Source: Neorhizobium galegae (GTDB taxonomy: Bacteria > Pseudomonadota > Alphaproteobacteria > Rhizobiales > Rhizobiaceae). Taken from it: 64,000 nucleotides of DNA. The stretch covers positions 248,001 to 312,000 of the forward strand of contig NZ_JAGIPH010000001.1 of the NCBI RefSeq assembly GCF_017877135.1. The letters run 5' to 3'. The notes below the pieces were generated by a model. That model was not told where the DNA came from and made no database searches. It saw nothing but the letters and a program-made list of their open reading frames with translations. Positions 29,093 to 37,709 of the stretch are shown one piece after another. Numbering within the stretch: the first letter of the stretch is position 1; each line of letters starts with the position of its first letter. The position numbers were made by a program, and so were the translations under genes.

Positions 29093-30310
29093 TTAATTGT
29101 TTGCGGGCTTTTCCGCCTCGGCGCCGCCGGGCTGGCCGTCAATCACTTCCGAATCGGCCGTGCCGGCGGCGGGGCGCTGCGCCTCGATCTGGCGCCAGCG
29201 GCGCACATTGGCATTGTGCTCGTCAAGCGTTGCCGCAAAGGCGTGGCCACCGGTGCCGTCCGCCACGAAATAGAGATCCTTGGTCCGCCACGGATTGGCC
29301 ACGGCCTCCAGGGCCGCGCGTCCCGGATTGGCGATCGGTGTCGGCGGCAGGCCCTTGATCTGATAGGTGTTATACGGCGTCTGCTTGTCGAGATCGGCGC
29401 GCGTGATCGGACGGTCGGCCGGCTTGCCCGCCCCGCCGAAGATGCCGTAGATGATCGTCGGATCGGACTGCAGGCGCATGCCCTTGTTCAGGCGGTTGAT
29501 GAAGACGGAGGCGACATGGGCGCGCTCGTCGTCCTTGCCGGTTTCCTTCTCGACGATCGAGGCCAGCACGATGAATTCCTGCTTGGACTTGATCGGCAGA
29601 TCCGGATCGCGCTTGGCCCAGATCTGGTCGATCAGGCGCTCCTGTGCGGCCTTCATCTGCGACAGGATTTCCGCGCGCTTGGTGCCGCGGGAGAATTTGT
29701 AGGTGTCCGGACGCAGGCTGCCTTCCACCGGCTTTTCCTGGGGCAGATCGCCTTCCAGGACCGGATCTTCGGCAAGGCGCGCAAACATCTGCTGCACCGT
29801 CAGGCCCTCGGGCAGAGAGACGGAATAGAGAATGGACTTGCCCGATTCGAGGACTGCGGCGACGTCCTTCATCGAGGCGCCGGCCTTGATCTCGTATTCG
29901 CCGGCCTTCAGCGTCTTGGTATCGCCGAGATAGGTATCGGTGACGTAGCGGAAGATGCGCGCATCCGAGATGATGCCGTTGCGCTCCAGCGTCTGGGCGA
30001 TCTCGACCAGGCCTGCGCCCTGGCGGATGACCACATGGCTGTTGGTCTCCAGCGGGCCGGGCTTCTGATAGGTGTTGATGATGTAATAGAACCCGGCAAT
30101 GCCGACGACGCAGGCCAGCACCACCATGGTCATCAGGAAATTCAGGAAGATGACGATCTGGCTGCGGGCCTTCTTCGAACGCCGCGGCGGCTCCGGCACG
30201 CGTTCCGGCTTCAGCGCCTCGTTCGGCGATTTCGGAATGATGGGGCCGCGGCCGGTTGGATCGGCGGCGCGCCCTGAAGCCATCTCGCTGCTGTTGGTCG
30301 GATCAGTCAC
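29093..30310 (-). CDS. mltG: Endolytic peptidoglycan transglycosylase MltG
   Basis: MltG (YceG) is an inner-membrane enzyme that cuts nascent glycan strands. The 405-aa product has a proline-rich cytoplasmic N-terminus, one transmembrane helix (about residues 55-80), a LysM-like subdomain (VIRQGAGLVEIAQTLE), and the catalytic domain with E in ASIVEKETG, RLNKGMRLQSDPT, and YNTYQIKGLPPTPI. The start is GTG at 30310, supported by AAGGAG five bases upstream; an ATG further out lacks this. It lies between fabF and yicC. Confidence 0.95.
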   Translation of the reverse strand: MTDPTNSSEMASGRAADPTGRGPIIPKSPNEALKPERVPEPPRRSKKARSQIVIFLNFLMTMVVLACVVGIAGFYYIINTYQKPGPLETNSHVVIRQGAGLVEIAQTLERNGIISDARIFRYVTDTYLGDTKTLKAGEYEIKAGASMKDVAAVLESGKSILYSVSLPEGLTVQQMFARLAEDPVLEGDLPQEKPVEGSLRPDTYKFSRGTKRAEILSQMKAAQERLIDQIWAKRDPDLPIKSKQEFIVLASIVEKETGKDDERAHVASVFINRLNKGMRLQSDPTIIYGIFGGAGKPADRPITRADLDKQTPYNTYQIKGLPPTPIANPGRAALEAVANPWRTKDLYFVADGTGGHAFAATLDEHNANVRRWRQIEAQRPAAGTADSEVIDGQPGGAEAEKPANN

Positions 30311-30424
30311 CGGCACTCCTTCTGAGACTTGCGCATTGCATGAGCTCTTGCTCAAGCAATGCGGCAAAAACAGGGTTCAGAAGACGACAGCCCGGCAGAG
30401 ACGTCTACCAGACCCGTCTGTCGT

Positions 30425-31687
30425 TCAGCCTTCGTAACGGCGCAGCACGAGCGAAGCGTTCGTGCCGCCGAAACCGAAGGAGTTGGAAAGTGCCACATCG
30501 ATCTGGCGCTTGCGCGCCACATGCGGAACGAGATCAATCTTCGTCTCGACATCGGGATTGTCAAGATTGAGTGTCGGCGGAGCGACATTGTCGCGGATGG
30601 CCAGCGCCGAGAAGATCGCCTCGATGGCGCCTGCCGCCCCCAGAAGATGGCCGACGGCGGACTTGGTAGACGACATCGACACCTTCGACGCCGCATCGCC
30701 GACGAGACGCTCGACGGCGCCAAGCTCGATCGTGTCGGCCATGGTCGAGGTGCCGTGGGCGTTGATATAGTCGAGATCGGACGCCTTCAGCCCGGCGCGC
30801 TTCAAAGCAGCGGTCATGCAGCGGAAAGCACCATCGCCGTCCTCGGAGGGCGCGGTGATGTGATAGGCATCGCCCGACAGGCCGTAGCCGATCACTTCCG
30901 CATAGATCTTGGCGCCGCGTGCCTTGGCATGCTCCAGTTCTTCCAGAACCACGATGCCGGCGCCCTCGCCCATCACGAAACCGTCACGGTCACGGTCATA
31001 GGGGCGCGAGGCCTTGGTCGGATCGTCATTGTGCTGGGTGGAGAGCGCCTTGCACGCGGCAAAGCCCGCGAGCGAAATGCGGCTGATCGGGCTTTCCGCA
31101 CCGCCGGCCACCATCACGTCCGCATCACCAAAGGCAATAAGACGGCTGGCATCGCCGATGGCGTGGGCGCCTGTCGAGCAGGCCGTCACCACCGAATGGT
31201 TCGGGCCGCGCAGCTTGTGCTTGATGGAGACGTGGCCGGAGACGAGATTGATCAGGCGTCCCGGAATGAAGAAGGGCGAGATGCGGCGCGGGCCCTTGTC
31301 GCGCAGCGTATAGCCGGCCTCGACAATGCCTTCGATGCCGCCGATGCCCGAACCGATCAGCACGCCGGTGGCGCATTGGTCCTCGTTGCTTTGCGGATGC
31401 CAGCCGGCATCGGCCAGCGCCATGTCGGCGGCGGCAATGCCGTAGACGATGAACGGATCGACCTTGCGCTGCTCTTTCGGCTCGACCCAGTCGTCGGCGA
31501 TGAAAGCGCCTTCAACCGCGGCATCCGTGGGGATGCGGCAGGCAATCTTTGCCGGAAGATCGTCGGTTTCGAATTCGGTGACCCGGCGCGCGGCATTCTG
31601 GCCAGCGATCAAGCGTGACCAGCTGATTTCCGTGCCGCAGCCAAGAGGAGATACCATCCCGGTACCGGTGATAACGACACGCCTCAT
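30425..31687 (-). CDS. fabF: Beta-ketoacyl-ACP synthase II
   Basis: FabF elongates acyl-ACP chains with malonyl-ACP. The 420-aa product shows the catalytic triad: Cys in VVTACSTGAHAI, His in NAHGTSTMADT and His in KSAVGHLLGAAG. The N-terminal VVITGTGMVSPLG supports the ATG at 31687; an in-frame ATG seven codons upstream is less likely. It follows acpP in the fabD-fabG-acpP-fabF order, the standard type II fatty acid synthesis cluster. Confidence 0.98.
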   Translation of the reverse strand: MRRVVITGTGMVSPLGCGTEISWSRLIAGQNAARRVTEFETDDLPAKIACRIPTDAAVEGAFIADDWVEPKEQRKVDPFIVYGIAAADMALADAGWHPQSNEDQCATGVLIGSGIGGIEGIVEAGYTLRDKGPRRISPFFIPGRLINLVSGHVSIKHKLRGPNHSVVTACSTGAHAIGDASRLIAFGDADVMVAGGAESPISRISLAGFAACKALSTQHNDDPTKASRPYDRDRDGFVMGEGAGIVVLEELEHAKARGAKIYAEVIGYGLSGDAYHITAPSEDGDGAFRCMTAALKRAGLKASDLDYINAHGTSTMADTIELGAVERLVGDAASKVSMSSTKSAVGHLLGAAGAIEAIFSALAIRDNVAPPTLNLDNPDVETKIDLVPHVARKRQIDVALSNSFGFGGTNASLVLRRYEG

Positions 31688-31805
31688 GCCAGCGTCCCAC
31701 CCCCGCATGTACTAGCTTATATCAGAATATCGAAGCGGCCCGAGCATGCCGGGCCGCCCATGAACCATCACCCGAAAGGGCGTGTTCTTCAGATATCGAT
31801 CGAAA

Positions 31806-32042
31806 TCAGGCCTGGGCCTTCTCGATGAACTTGACGGCGTCGCCGACCGTCAGGATCGAGTCAGCAGCGTCGTCCGGAATTTCAACGCCGAATTCTTCTT
31901 CGAAAGCCATGACGAGTTCGACGGTGTCGAGCGAGTCGGCGCCCAGATCGTCGATGAAGCTCGCGCCTTCGACAACTTTGTCGGCATCGACGCCGAGATG
32001 ATCAATGACAATTTTCTTAACGCGCTCTGCGATATCGCTCAT
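31806..32042 (-). CDS. acpP: Acyl carrier protein
   Basis: This is the 78-aa carrier that holds growing fatty acids on 4'-phosphopantetheine. The modified serine is in [12 protein letters not shown], and the sequence is strongly acidic as usual ([15 protein letters not shown]). GAGGAAA stands six bases before the ATG at 32042; upstream in-frame extension is spurious. A 289-bp gap separates it from fabG, and 118 bp from fabF. Confidence 0.98.
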   Translation of the reverse strand: MSDIAERVKKIVIDHLGVDADKVVEGASFIDDLGADSLDTVELVMAFEEEFGVEIPDDAADSILTVGDAVKFIEKAQA

Positions 32043-32331
32043 GTCGGTTTCCTCGACCTTTATCTTTCCGGACTGCCACACAGGCATCCGCACCCTGTTG
32101 AAACCCTTGACCGCCTTTTGCTGAGGCCGGTTCGAGGGCAAACTCGCTCACCCGAAACAAGACTGTAAACTTTCAATGCGCAAATTGCACCAAGTCCGTC
32201 AATATTCGGGGTGACTGTTCACAGTCATGGCCCGCTTAACACGGTTTTAACGTACCGCAAAGCCAGAAATTGTCCCGCCGCCCCGCCACCAACAGGCAAT
32301 ACTGCTGGAGCGTGCGGCGGGTCCAACCCAT
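32043..32331. promoter_or_regulatory. acpP upstream region with short palindrome
   Basis: This 289-bp gap between fabG and acpP is AT-richer than its surroundings and probably contains the acpP promoter; I could not fix -35 and -10 boxes with confidence. A palindrome with 7-nt arms (TGACTGT, ACAGTCA; 32212-32227) is the only strong local symmetry. An 8-bp CCCGCCGC/GCGGCGGG pairing further right (about 32276-32323) has a long loop and may mark the fabG 3' end. Confidence 0.45.
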
Positions 32332-33069
32332 TCAGATCATTGCCATGCCGCCGTTGACGTGCAGCGTCTGACCCGTGACGTATCCGCCTTCGTTGGAGGC
32401 AAGATAAAGAACGGCGGCAGCGATATCGGCGCCGACGCCCATGCGCTTCATCGGGATGACACCGAGGATGCCTTCCTTCTGCTTGTCGTTGAGCTTGCCC
32501 GTCATCGCGCTTTCGATGAAGCCGGGCGCCACACAGTTGACCGTGACGTTGCGGGTGGCGATTTCCTGGGCGAGCGACTTCGAAAAGCCGATCATGCCGG
32601 CCTTGGAGGCGCAGTAATTGGCCTGGCCCGGATTGCCCGTCACGCCGACGATGGACGTGATGTTGATGATGCGGCCAAACCGGCGGCGCATCATGGGATG
32701 CGTCAGTTCGCGCGTCAGGCGGAAGGTGGCCGTGAGGTTCACTTCCAGCACCGAATCCCAGTCCTCGTCGCTCATGCGCACGAAGAGGCCGTCCTTGGTG
32801 ATGCCGGCATTGTTGACGAGAATGTCGACGCCGCCCATCTCGGCTTCGGCCTTTTCGCCGAGTGCCTTGACTTCGGCGCGGTCGGCAAGGTTTGCCGGGA
32901 AGACGAAAACGCGCTCGCCAAGCTCGGCGGCAAGCGCCTCGAGCTTTTCGGCGCGCGTGCCGTGCAGGCCCACAGTCGCGCCCTGTTTGTGCAGCATGCG
33001 GGCGATTTCCTCGCCGATGCCGCCGGTTGCACCCGTTACCAGGGCCTTGCGGCCGGTCAGATCAAACAT
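32332..33069 (-). CDS. fabG: 3-oxoacyl-ACP reductase
   Basis: FabG reduces beta-ketoacyl-ACP with NADPH. The 245-aa SDR has TGATGGIGE for the cofactor, NNAGITKDGLF, the catalytic S in NITSIVGVTG and YCASKAGMIGFSK with the YxxxK pair, and a C-terminal GGYVTGQTLHVNGGMAMI. It lies 17 bp after fabD and is probably in the same transcript. Confidence 0.97.
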   Translation of the reverse strand: MFDLTGRKALVTGATGGIGEEIARMLHKQGATVGLHGTRAEKLEALAAELGERVFVFPANLADRAEVKALGEKAEAEMGGVDILVNNAGITKDGLFVRMSDEDWDSVLEVNLTATFRLTRELTHPMMRRRFGRIINITSIVGVTGNPGQANYCASKAGMIGFSKSLAQEIATRNVTVNCVAPGFIESAMTGKLNDKQKEGILGVIPMKRMGVGADIAAAVLYLASNEGGYVTGQTLHVNGGMAMI

Positions 33070-33086
33070 GGTTTATCCCTTTGCAA

Positions 33087-34031
33087 TCAGCCGAGGAGTG
33101 TCTTCAGAACGGTGTCGATGTCGGCCGGTGTGTTGACGGCGATGCCGGTCACCGACTTGTCGATGCGCCGCGCAAGGCCGGTCAGCACCTTGCCGGTGCC
33201 GATCTCGTAGAGCGTCGTGACATCGTTTGCGCCGAACCATTCGACGGTTTCGCGCCAGCGCACCTGGCCGGTCACCTGGCTGACCAGAAGCTGGGCGATC
33301 TCGTCGGCATCACGCACCGGGGCCGCGCGCACATTGGCAATCAGCGGCACGACAGGATTGTGCTTTTCCACCTTGTCGAGCGCGTGGCTCATGGCGTGGG
33401 CGGCCGGCGCCATCAGGTCCGAATGGAAGGGAGCGGAGACCGGCAGCATGATGGCGCGCTTGGCGCCCTTTTCGGTCGCAAGCACCGCAGCCTTTTCGAC
33501 GGCGGCCTTCGAGCCGGAAATCACCAGCTGACCGCCGCCATTGTCATTGGCGATCTGGCAGATGCCGGCATCGCGGGCGGCTGCGCAGGCAGCCTCAACA
33601 TCGGCATGCTCCAGCCCGATGATGGCGGCCATGGCGCCTTCGCCGACGGGAACCGCCGACTGCATGGCGTCACCGCGGATGCGCAGGAGCCGCGCCGTAT
33701 CCGAGAGCGAAAACGTGCCGGCGGCACAGAGCGCCGAATATTCGCCGAGCGAATGGCCGGCCACGTAGGACACGGTGTCGGCAAGCTTCAGGCCACCGGC
33801 CTCCAGCACGCGCAGGACGGCGATCGACACCGCCATCAGTGCCGGCTGGGCATTGGCGGTGAGCGTCAGCGTTTCTTCCGGACCGTTCCACAGGATGCCG
33901 GATAGCTTCTGGCCCAGCGCCTCATCGACTTCGTCGAAGACGGCACGGGCTTCAGGAAAGGCCTCGGCCAGATCCTTGCCCATGCCGACAGTCTGGCTGC
34001 CCTGGCCGGGAAATGTGAATGCAATGCTCAT
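33087..34031 (-). CDS. fabD: Malonyl-CoA:ACP transacylase
   Basis: FabD loads malonyl units onto ACP. The 314-aa product has FTFPGQGSQTVGMG at the N-terminus, the nucleophile serine in VAGHSLGEYSALCA, R in LLRIRGDAMQ, and the catalytic histidine in SAPFHSDLM. It leads the fabD-fabG-acpP-fabF cluster, with the Nramp-like gene ending 78 bp upstream on the same strand. Confidence 0.97.
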   Translation of the reverse strand: MSIAFTFPGQGSQTVGMGKDLAEAFPEARAVFDEVDEALGQKLSGILWNGPEETLTLTANAQPALMAVSIAVLRVLEAGGLKLADTVSYVAGHSLGEYSALCAAGTFSLSDTARLLRIRGDAMQSAVPVGEGAMAAIIGLEHADVEAACAAARDAGICQIANDNGGGQLVISGSKAAVEKAAVLATEKGAKRAIMLPVSAPFHSDLMAPAAHAMSHALDKVEKHNPVVPLIANVRAAPVRDADEIAQLLVSQVTGQVRWRETVEWFGANDVTTLYEIGTGKVLTGLARRIDKSVTGIAVNTPADIDTVLKTLLG

Positions 34032-34109
34032 GGGATGTAATTCCTTCCCTTTTTTGCCTTTCCATTCACATTCTATGCGCCCAAGTCAAGGCCGGAGGGC
34101 ATTTCCGCT

Positions 34110-35396
34110 CTATGCGACGAGCCCGATCACCTCGTTGATGCACAGGACAATGAACAGAAGGGCGGCAATCCCCAGCAGGCCGTTCGACAGCCAGCCGCTG
34201 CGCCATTCCTTCGGCACACGCGAGGAATTGAGCAGCCAGATCAGGGTAAGCGCCAGAAACGGCATGAAGAAGGCCCCGAGCGCGCCATAGATGATGACGA
34301 GCAGGAAAGGTCGGCCAAAATACAGCAGCACCATCGGCGGGATCGTCAGCCAGAACAGGTAGAAGCGAAAGGCGGGCGTCTTTTCCAGGCCCTCGCGCGT
34401 GCCGGTCTCGCCGTGGATATGGTTGCGTACGAAATCGGCAAACAGCAGCGAGACACCGTTCCACACGCCGAGGATCGACGAGACGGAGGTGGCAAAGAAG
34501 CCGACGAGGAAGAGCTTTGACACGAAGGGCCCGAACCGTTCCTCCAGCACGCGATCGAGATCGAGCAGGCCGCGATCACCCGTCGAAAGCGCAATCTGCG
34601 CCGTATAGAGCATTTCGGCACCGATGATCAGCATGGCAATGACGAAAATGCCGGTGACAATATAGGCGACGCGATTGTCGAGACGCATGACGCCCATCCA
34701 GGCCGGCGTGCGCCAGCCCTTGGCATTCACCCAGTAGCCATAGGAGGCCATGGTGATGGTGCCGCCGACGCCACCGATGAGGCCGAGCGTATAAATGGCC
34801 GAGCCTTCCGGAATAGTGGGGATGAGGCCCGTGACGGCTGCGCCGAGATTGGGCACGACCATGATGGCCACGCCGACAACAATGACGAACATGATGCCGA
34901 TCAGCACCTTCATGACGTTTTCGAACATCTCGTAGCGATTGAAGGCAACGAAGGCCGCGCAGGCGAGACCAGAGATCATCGCCCAGGCCCAGAGCGGCAG
35001 GATGGGGAACAGCGCCGCCAGCGGCAGCGCCGTGGCGCTCATCGCCGTTGCGCCGTACACGAAACCCCAGACGATAATGTAGAGGCCGAAATACCAGCTG
35101 GTCCAGCGCCCGAGCGAGCGCCAGCCGTCGAGCATTGTGGAGCCGGTGGCGAGATGATAGCGCGCCGATCCTTCGGCAAGCGCGATCTTGACGATGCAGC
35201 CGATGACGGCGGCCCACAGCAGCGCATAACCAAAGCGCGATCCGGCAATCAGCGTTGCCACAAGATCACCGGCGCCGACGCCGGTGGCGGCGGCCACGAT
35301 CCCGGGGCCGATCAGCTTCCACTGCCCCCGCGACGGTGGTGCCGACAGATCCTGCCGCTCTGCGGAAACATTGCACGATGTGTTCACATCCGCCAT
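34110..35396 (-). CDS. Nramp-like divalent metal transporter lacking canonical metal-binding motifs
   Basis: This 428-aa protein has about 11 hydrophobic segments and Nramp-like organisation. Where Mn/Fe Nramps have the DPGN motif in helix 1, this one reads GIVAAATGVGAGDLVAT, and the helix-6 MPH motif region appears as MASYGYWVNAKG. Those residues bind the metal in canonical MntH, so this belongs to a divergent Nramp-related branch; the transported ion, possibly not Mn, is unknown. It follows no obvious operon partner. The 54-residue N-terminus is polar. Confidence 0.82.
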   Translation of the reverse strand: MADVNTSCNVSAERQDLSAPPSRGQWKLIGPGIVAAATGVGAGDLVATLIAGSRFGYALLWAAVIGCIVKIALAEGSARYHLATGSTMLDGWRSLGRWTSWYFGLYIIVWGFVYGATAMSATALPLAALFPILPLWAWAMISGLACAAFVAFNRYEMFENVMKVLIGIMFVIVVGVAIMVVPNLGAAVTGLIPTIPEGSAIYTLGLIGGVGGTITMASYGYWVNAKGWRTPAWMGVMRLDNRVAYIVTGIFVIAMLIIGAEMLYTAQIALSTGDRGLLDLDRVLEERFGPFVSKLFLVGFFATSVSSILGVWNGVSLLFADFVRNHIHGETGTREGLEKTPAFRFYLFWLTIPPMVLLYFGRPFLLVIIYGALGAFFMPFLALTLIWLLNSSRVPKEWRSGWLSNGLLGIAALLFIVLCINEVIGLVA

Positions 35397-35609
35397 TCAG
35401 TCCTCCCATTTCGATGGGGCGGTCATCGCCCCAAATGGACAGAATGTGCGCCCCATGGAATGGTTGCATCTGTCGAGGCAGTCCATCTGCGCGATTGCGC
35501 ATCTCGCCGGGAAATGCTCCGAGACCCCGTCAGTTTGTCTTGCGTTGCAGCAAAAGCGGCCTACATTCGCCTCGCCTTTCACCACAGCCTGCCAGGACGG
35601 GAACCTCTC

Positions 35610-36653
35610 ATGAAATTCAAGACACTCGGCCGCACGGATATCAGCGTGTCCGAAATCTGCCTCGGGACGATGACCTGGGGCTCGCAGAACAGCCAAGCCG
35701 AAGCCTTCGAGCAGATGGATTACGCGCTCGACCACGACGTCAACTTCTTCGACACCGCCGAACTTTACCCGACGACGCCCCTTTCACCGGAGACCTATGC
35801 CGACACCGAACGGCTGATCGGCAACTGGTTCGAAAAGACCGGCAAGCGCGACAAGGTGGTTCTTGCGACCAAGGTGGCCGGTGCCGGCCGTCCTTACATC
35901 CGCGGCGGCGCGCCGATCACCGCCAAGGCCATTCACGAGGCGGTGGATGCGAGCCTTGCGCGCCTCAAGACCGACTATATCGACCTTTACCAGATCCACT
36001 GGCCGAACCGCGGCCATTTCCATTTCCGCGGCGCCTGGGGCTACAATCCCTTCAACCAGGACAAGACGCAGACGCTCGCCGAGATCTCGGAAAAGCTGGA
36101 AGCGCTCGGCGACTGCGTGAAGGCCGGAAAGATCCGCGCCATCGGGCTTTCCAACGAAACCACTTGGGGCACGCAGAAATTCCTGACGCTTGCCGAACAG
36201 AAGGGCCTTCCCCGCGTCGCCACCGTGCAGAACGAATACAGCCTGCTCTACCGGCATTTCGATCTCGACATGGCGGAACTGTCGCATCACGAGGATGTCG
36301 GGCTTCTGGCCTATTCGCCGCTCGCCGGCGGCATTCTGTCCGGCAAATATCTCGACGGGCAGCAGCCTGCGGGGTCGCGCGGTTCGATCAACGGCAATAT
36401 CGGTGGCCGCCTGGTGCCCGAGCAGGAGCCGGCGACGCGCGCCTATGTGGAGCTTGCCCGCGCCCATGGCCTTGATCCCTCGCAGATGGCGCTCGCCTTC
36501 TGCCTGACGCGCCCGTTCATGGCGGCCGCCATCATCGGCGCGACCTCGATGGAGCAGTTGAAGCTCAACATCGGTTCGGCCGACGTCAAGCTCTCGGATG
36601 AGGTGATGAAGGCGATTGCCGCCATCCACCGCCAGTATCCGATGCCGATCTGA
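35610..36653 (+). CDS. Aldo/keto reductase (Tas/YajO-like)
   Basis: The 347-aa NADPH-dependent reductase has the AKR catalytic tetrad in FFDTAELYP (D, Y), VLATKVAG (K) and YQIHWPNRG (H), and the cofactor-binding ALAFCLTRPFMAAAIIGATS. N-terminal MKFKTLGRTDISVSEICLG is typical. Length and the extended NRGHFHFRGAWGYNP loop match the Tas group. The frame is open far upstream, but the start at 35610 is where the family similarity begins. It is divergent from the Nramp-like gene. Confidence 0.93.
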   Translation: MKFKTLGRTDISVSEICLGTMTWGSQNSQAEAFEQMDYALDHDVNFFDTAELYPTTPLSPETYADTERLIGNWFEKTGKRDKVVLATKVAGAGRPYIRGGAPITAKAIHEAVDASLARLKTDYIDLYQIHWPNRGHFHFRGAWGYNPFNQDKTQTLAEISEKLEALGDCVKAGKIRAIGLSNETTWGTQKFLTLAEQKGLPRVATVQNEYSLLYRHFDLDMAELSHHEDVGLLAYSPLAGGILSGKYLDGQQPAGSRGSINGNIGGRLVPEQEPATRAYVELARAHGLDPSQMALAFCLTRPFMAAAIIGATSMEQLKLNIGSADVKLSDEVMKAIAAIHRQYPMPI

Positions 36654-36657
36654 GGCC

Positions 36658-37017
36658 TCACGCCACCTGCCGCCGGGCCGCCTCGCTGGCCCGGCGCTCT
36701 CCGTACTCAAGCCACAGTGCGCGGACCGTGGCCCAGTCCGGCATCTGTTCGGCCTCGAAGCCGAAGGCATAGCCGGCGCCGATCTCGGGAAAGACCCGCA
36801 TCGCCTGCCGGTGTGCACCGGAGGTCATGAAGGCCAGCATGGCGGCGCGGTCCGTCCAGGCCGAGCGCGTGTGCTGCACGCCCGCCATGCTGCGGGCATC
36901 TGCCTCGATGAGGCCGGGCGCTGCCTTCACCTGCTGCATCGCCGCGACCGCATGCCACCAGAAGCGAGGCATGTGCCAGACGGAATGGGCCCGGAAGCCG
37001 GTGATCGAAATATACAT
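36658..37017 (-). CDS. Small conserved protein, possible dimeric alpha/beta-barrel (ABM-like) fold
   Basis: The 119-aa protein contains AHSVWHMPRFWWHAVAAM, AGVQHTRSAWTDRAAMLAFM and HRQAMRVFPEIG, the spacing of a ferredoxin-like ABM or heme-monooxygenase-like fold. I do not recognise a specific function. It ends 4 bp after the aldo/keto reductase stop on the opposite strand, so the two converge without a visible terminator. The start at 37017 opens the first beta strand. Confidence 0.65.
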   Translation of the reverse strand: MYISITGFRAHSVWHMPRFWWHAVAAMQQVKAAPGLIEADARSMAGVQHTRSAWTDRAAMLAFMTSGAHRQAMRVFPEIGAGYAFGFEAEQMPDWATVRALWLEYGERRASEAARRQVA

Positions 37018-37116
37018 GCTCCGTCGCCCTCTCGGATGGTGATGCACCTGTCTACGACGACTTCGGCCAGCTGGACCTGCGGCTCCGAGACTGGCGCCTC
37101 GCAGACTGGCGCTCCC

Positions 37117-37632
37117 TCACCCCTTCACGACCTCGGGAGGCTGCAGGCGCTGCACCTTGCGCAGATGGGCGAGGCTGCGGCAGAGCATGAAACCCGTGGA
37201 GAAGAAGTTGAGGAGCGACAGGACGAGCCGGGCGGTCGGCGTCGCGATCGCAGCCGGCGCGATCACCGCCATCACCGCATAGGCATAATTGGTCCAGAAC
37301 AACAGCAGGATCAGCGCCAGCGAATGCCATTCGCCGGCAATGAGGATGCGGCCATCCGGCAGCAGCTCCGTCTGGCGCTCGGGCTTGATCCCTGCGACTG
37401 CCGCCGCCCCGATGACGGCGCCGAGAAAGGCACCGGCCAGCGCTGCGGGATCGCCGTGCGTGGCGATCAGCTTGCTGCAGGCGAGCAGCACGAAGATCAC
37501 CGAGGGCAGAAGCAGGCGCAGCGGCGACACCCGGCTGTCGCGCAGACGCGCGGCGCCGAGAAGGCACAGAAAAACCAGCAGGAACCACACCCAGACCGGG
37601 GCGCCCGTGATGACTTTGACGAGGAATTGCAT
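37117..37632 (-). CDS. Integral membrane protein of unknown function
   Basis: The 171-aa product is mostly hydrophobic, with four or five predicted membrane segments beginning MQFLVKVITGAPVWVWFLLV, and a short basic C-terminal tail (HLRKVQRLQPPEVVKG). It is divergent from a membrane-anchored LytTR regulator, the start-to-start gap being 77 bp. In several bacteria LytTR regulators are paired with membrane proteins that control them; here that is a possibility only. Confidence 0.7.
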   Translation of the reverse strand: MQFLVKVITGAPVWVWFLLVFLCLLGAARLRDSRVSPLRLLLPSVIFVLLACSKLIATHGDPAALAGAFLGAVIGAAAVAGIKPERQTELLPDGRILIAGEWHSLALILLLFWTNYAYAVMAVIAPAAIATPTARLVLSLLNFFSTGFMLCRSLAHLRKVQRLQPPEVVKG

Positions 37633-37709
37633 TTTATACTCCCTGCACAGCAGCCGGCGGCCGCAATCGGCGGCAGACAGCAGGAAAGCGGGACGGGAAT
37701 CAAAACGGC

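Noticed and set aside
35154..35609. In-frame extension of the aldo/keto reductase by about 150 codons
   Set aside because: The extra sequence overlaps the Nramp-like gene and promoter region and lacks AKR similarity; the family start is at 35610.
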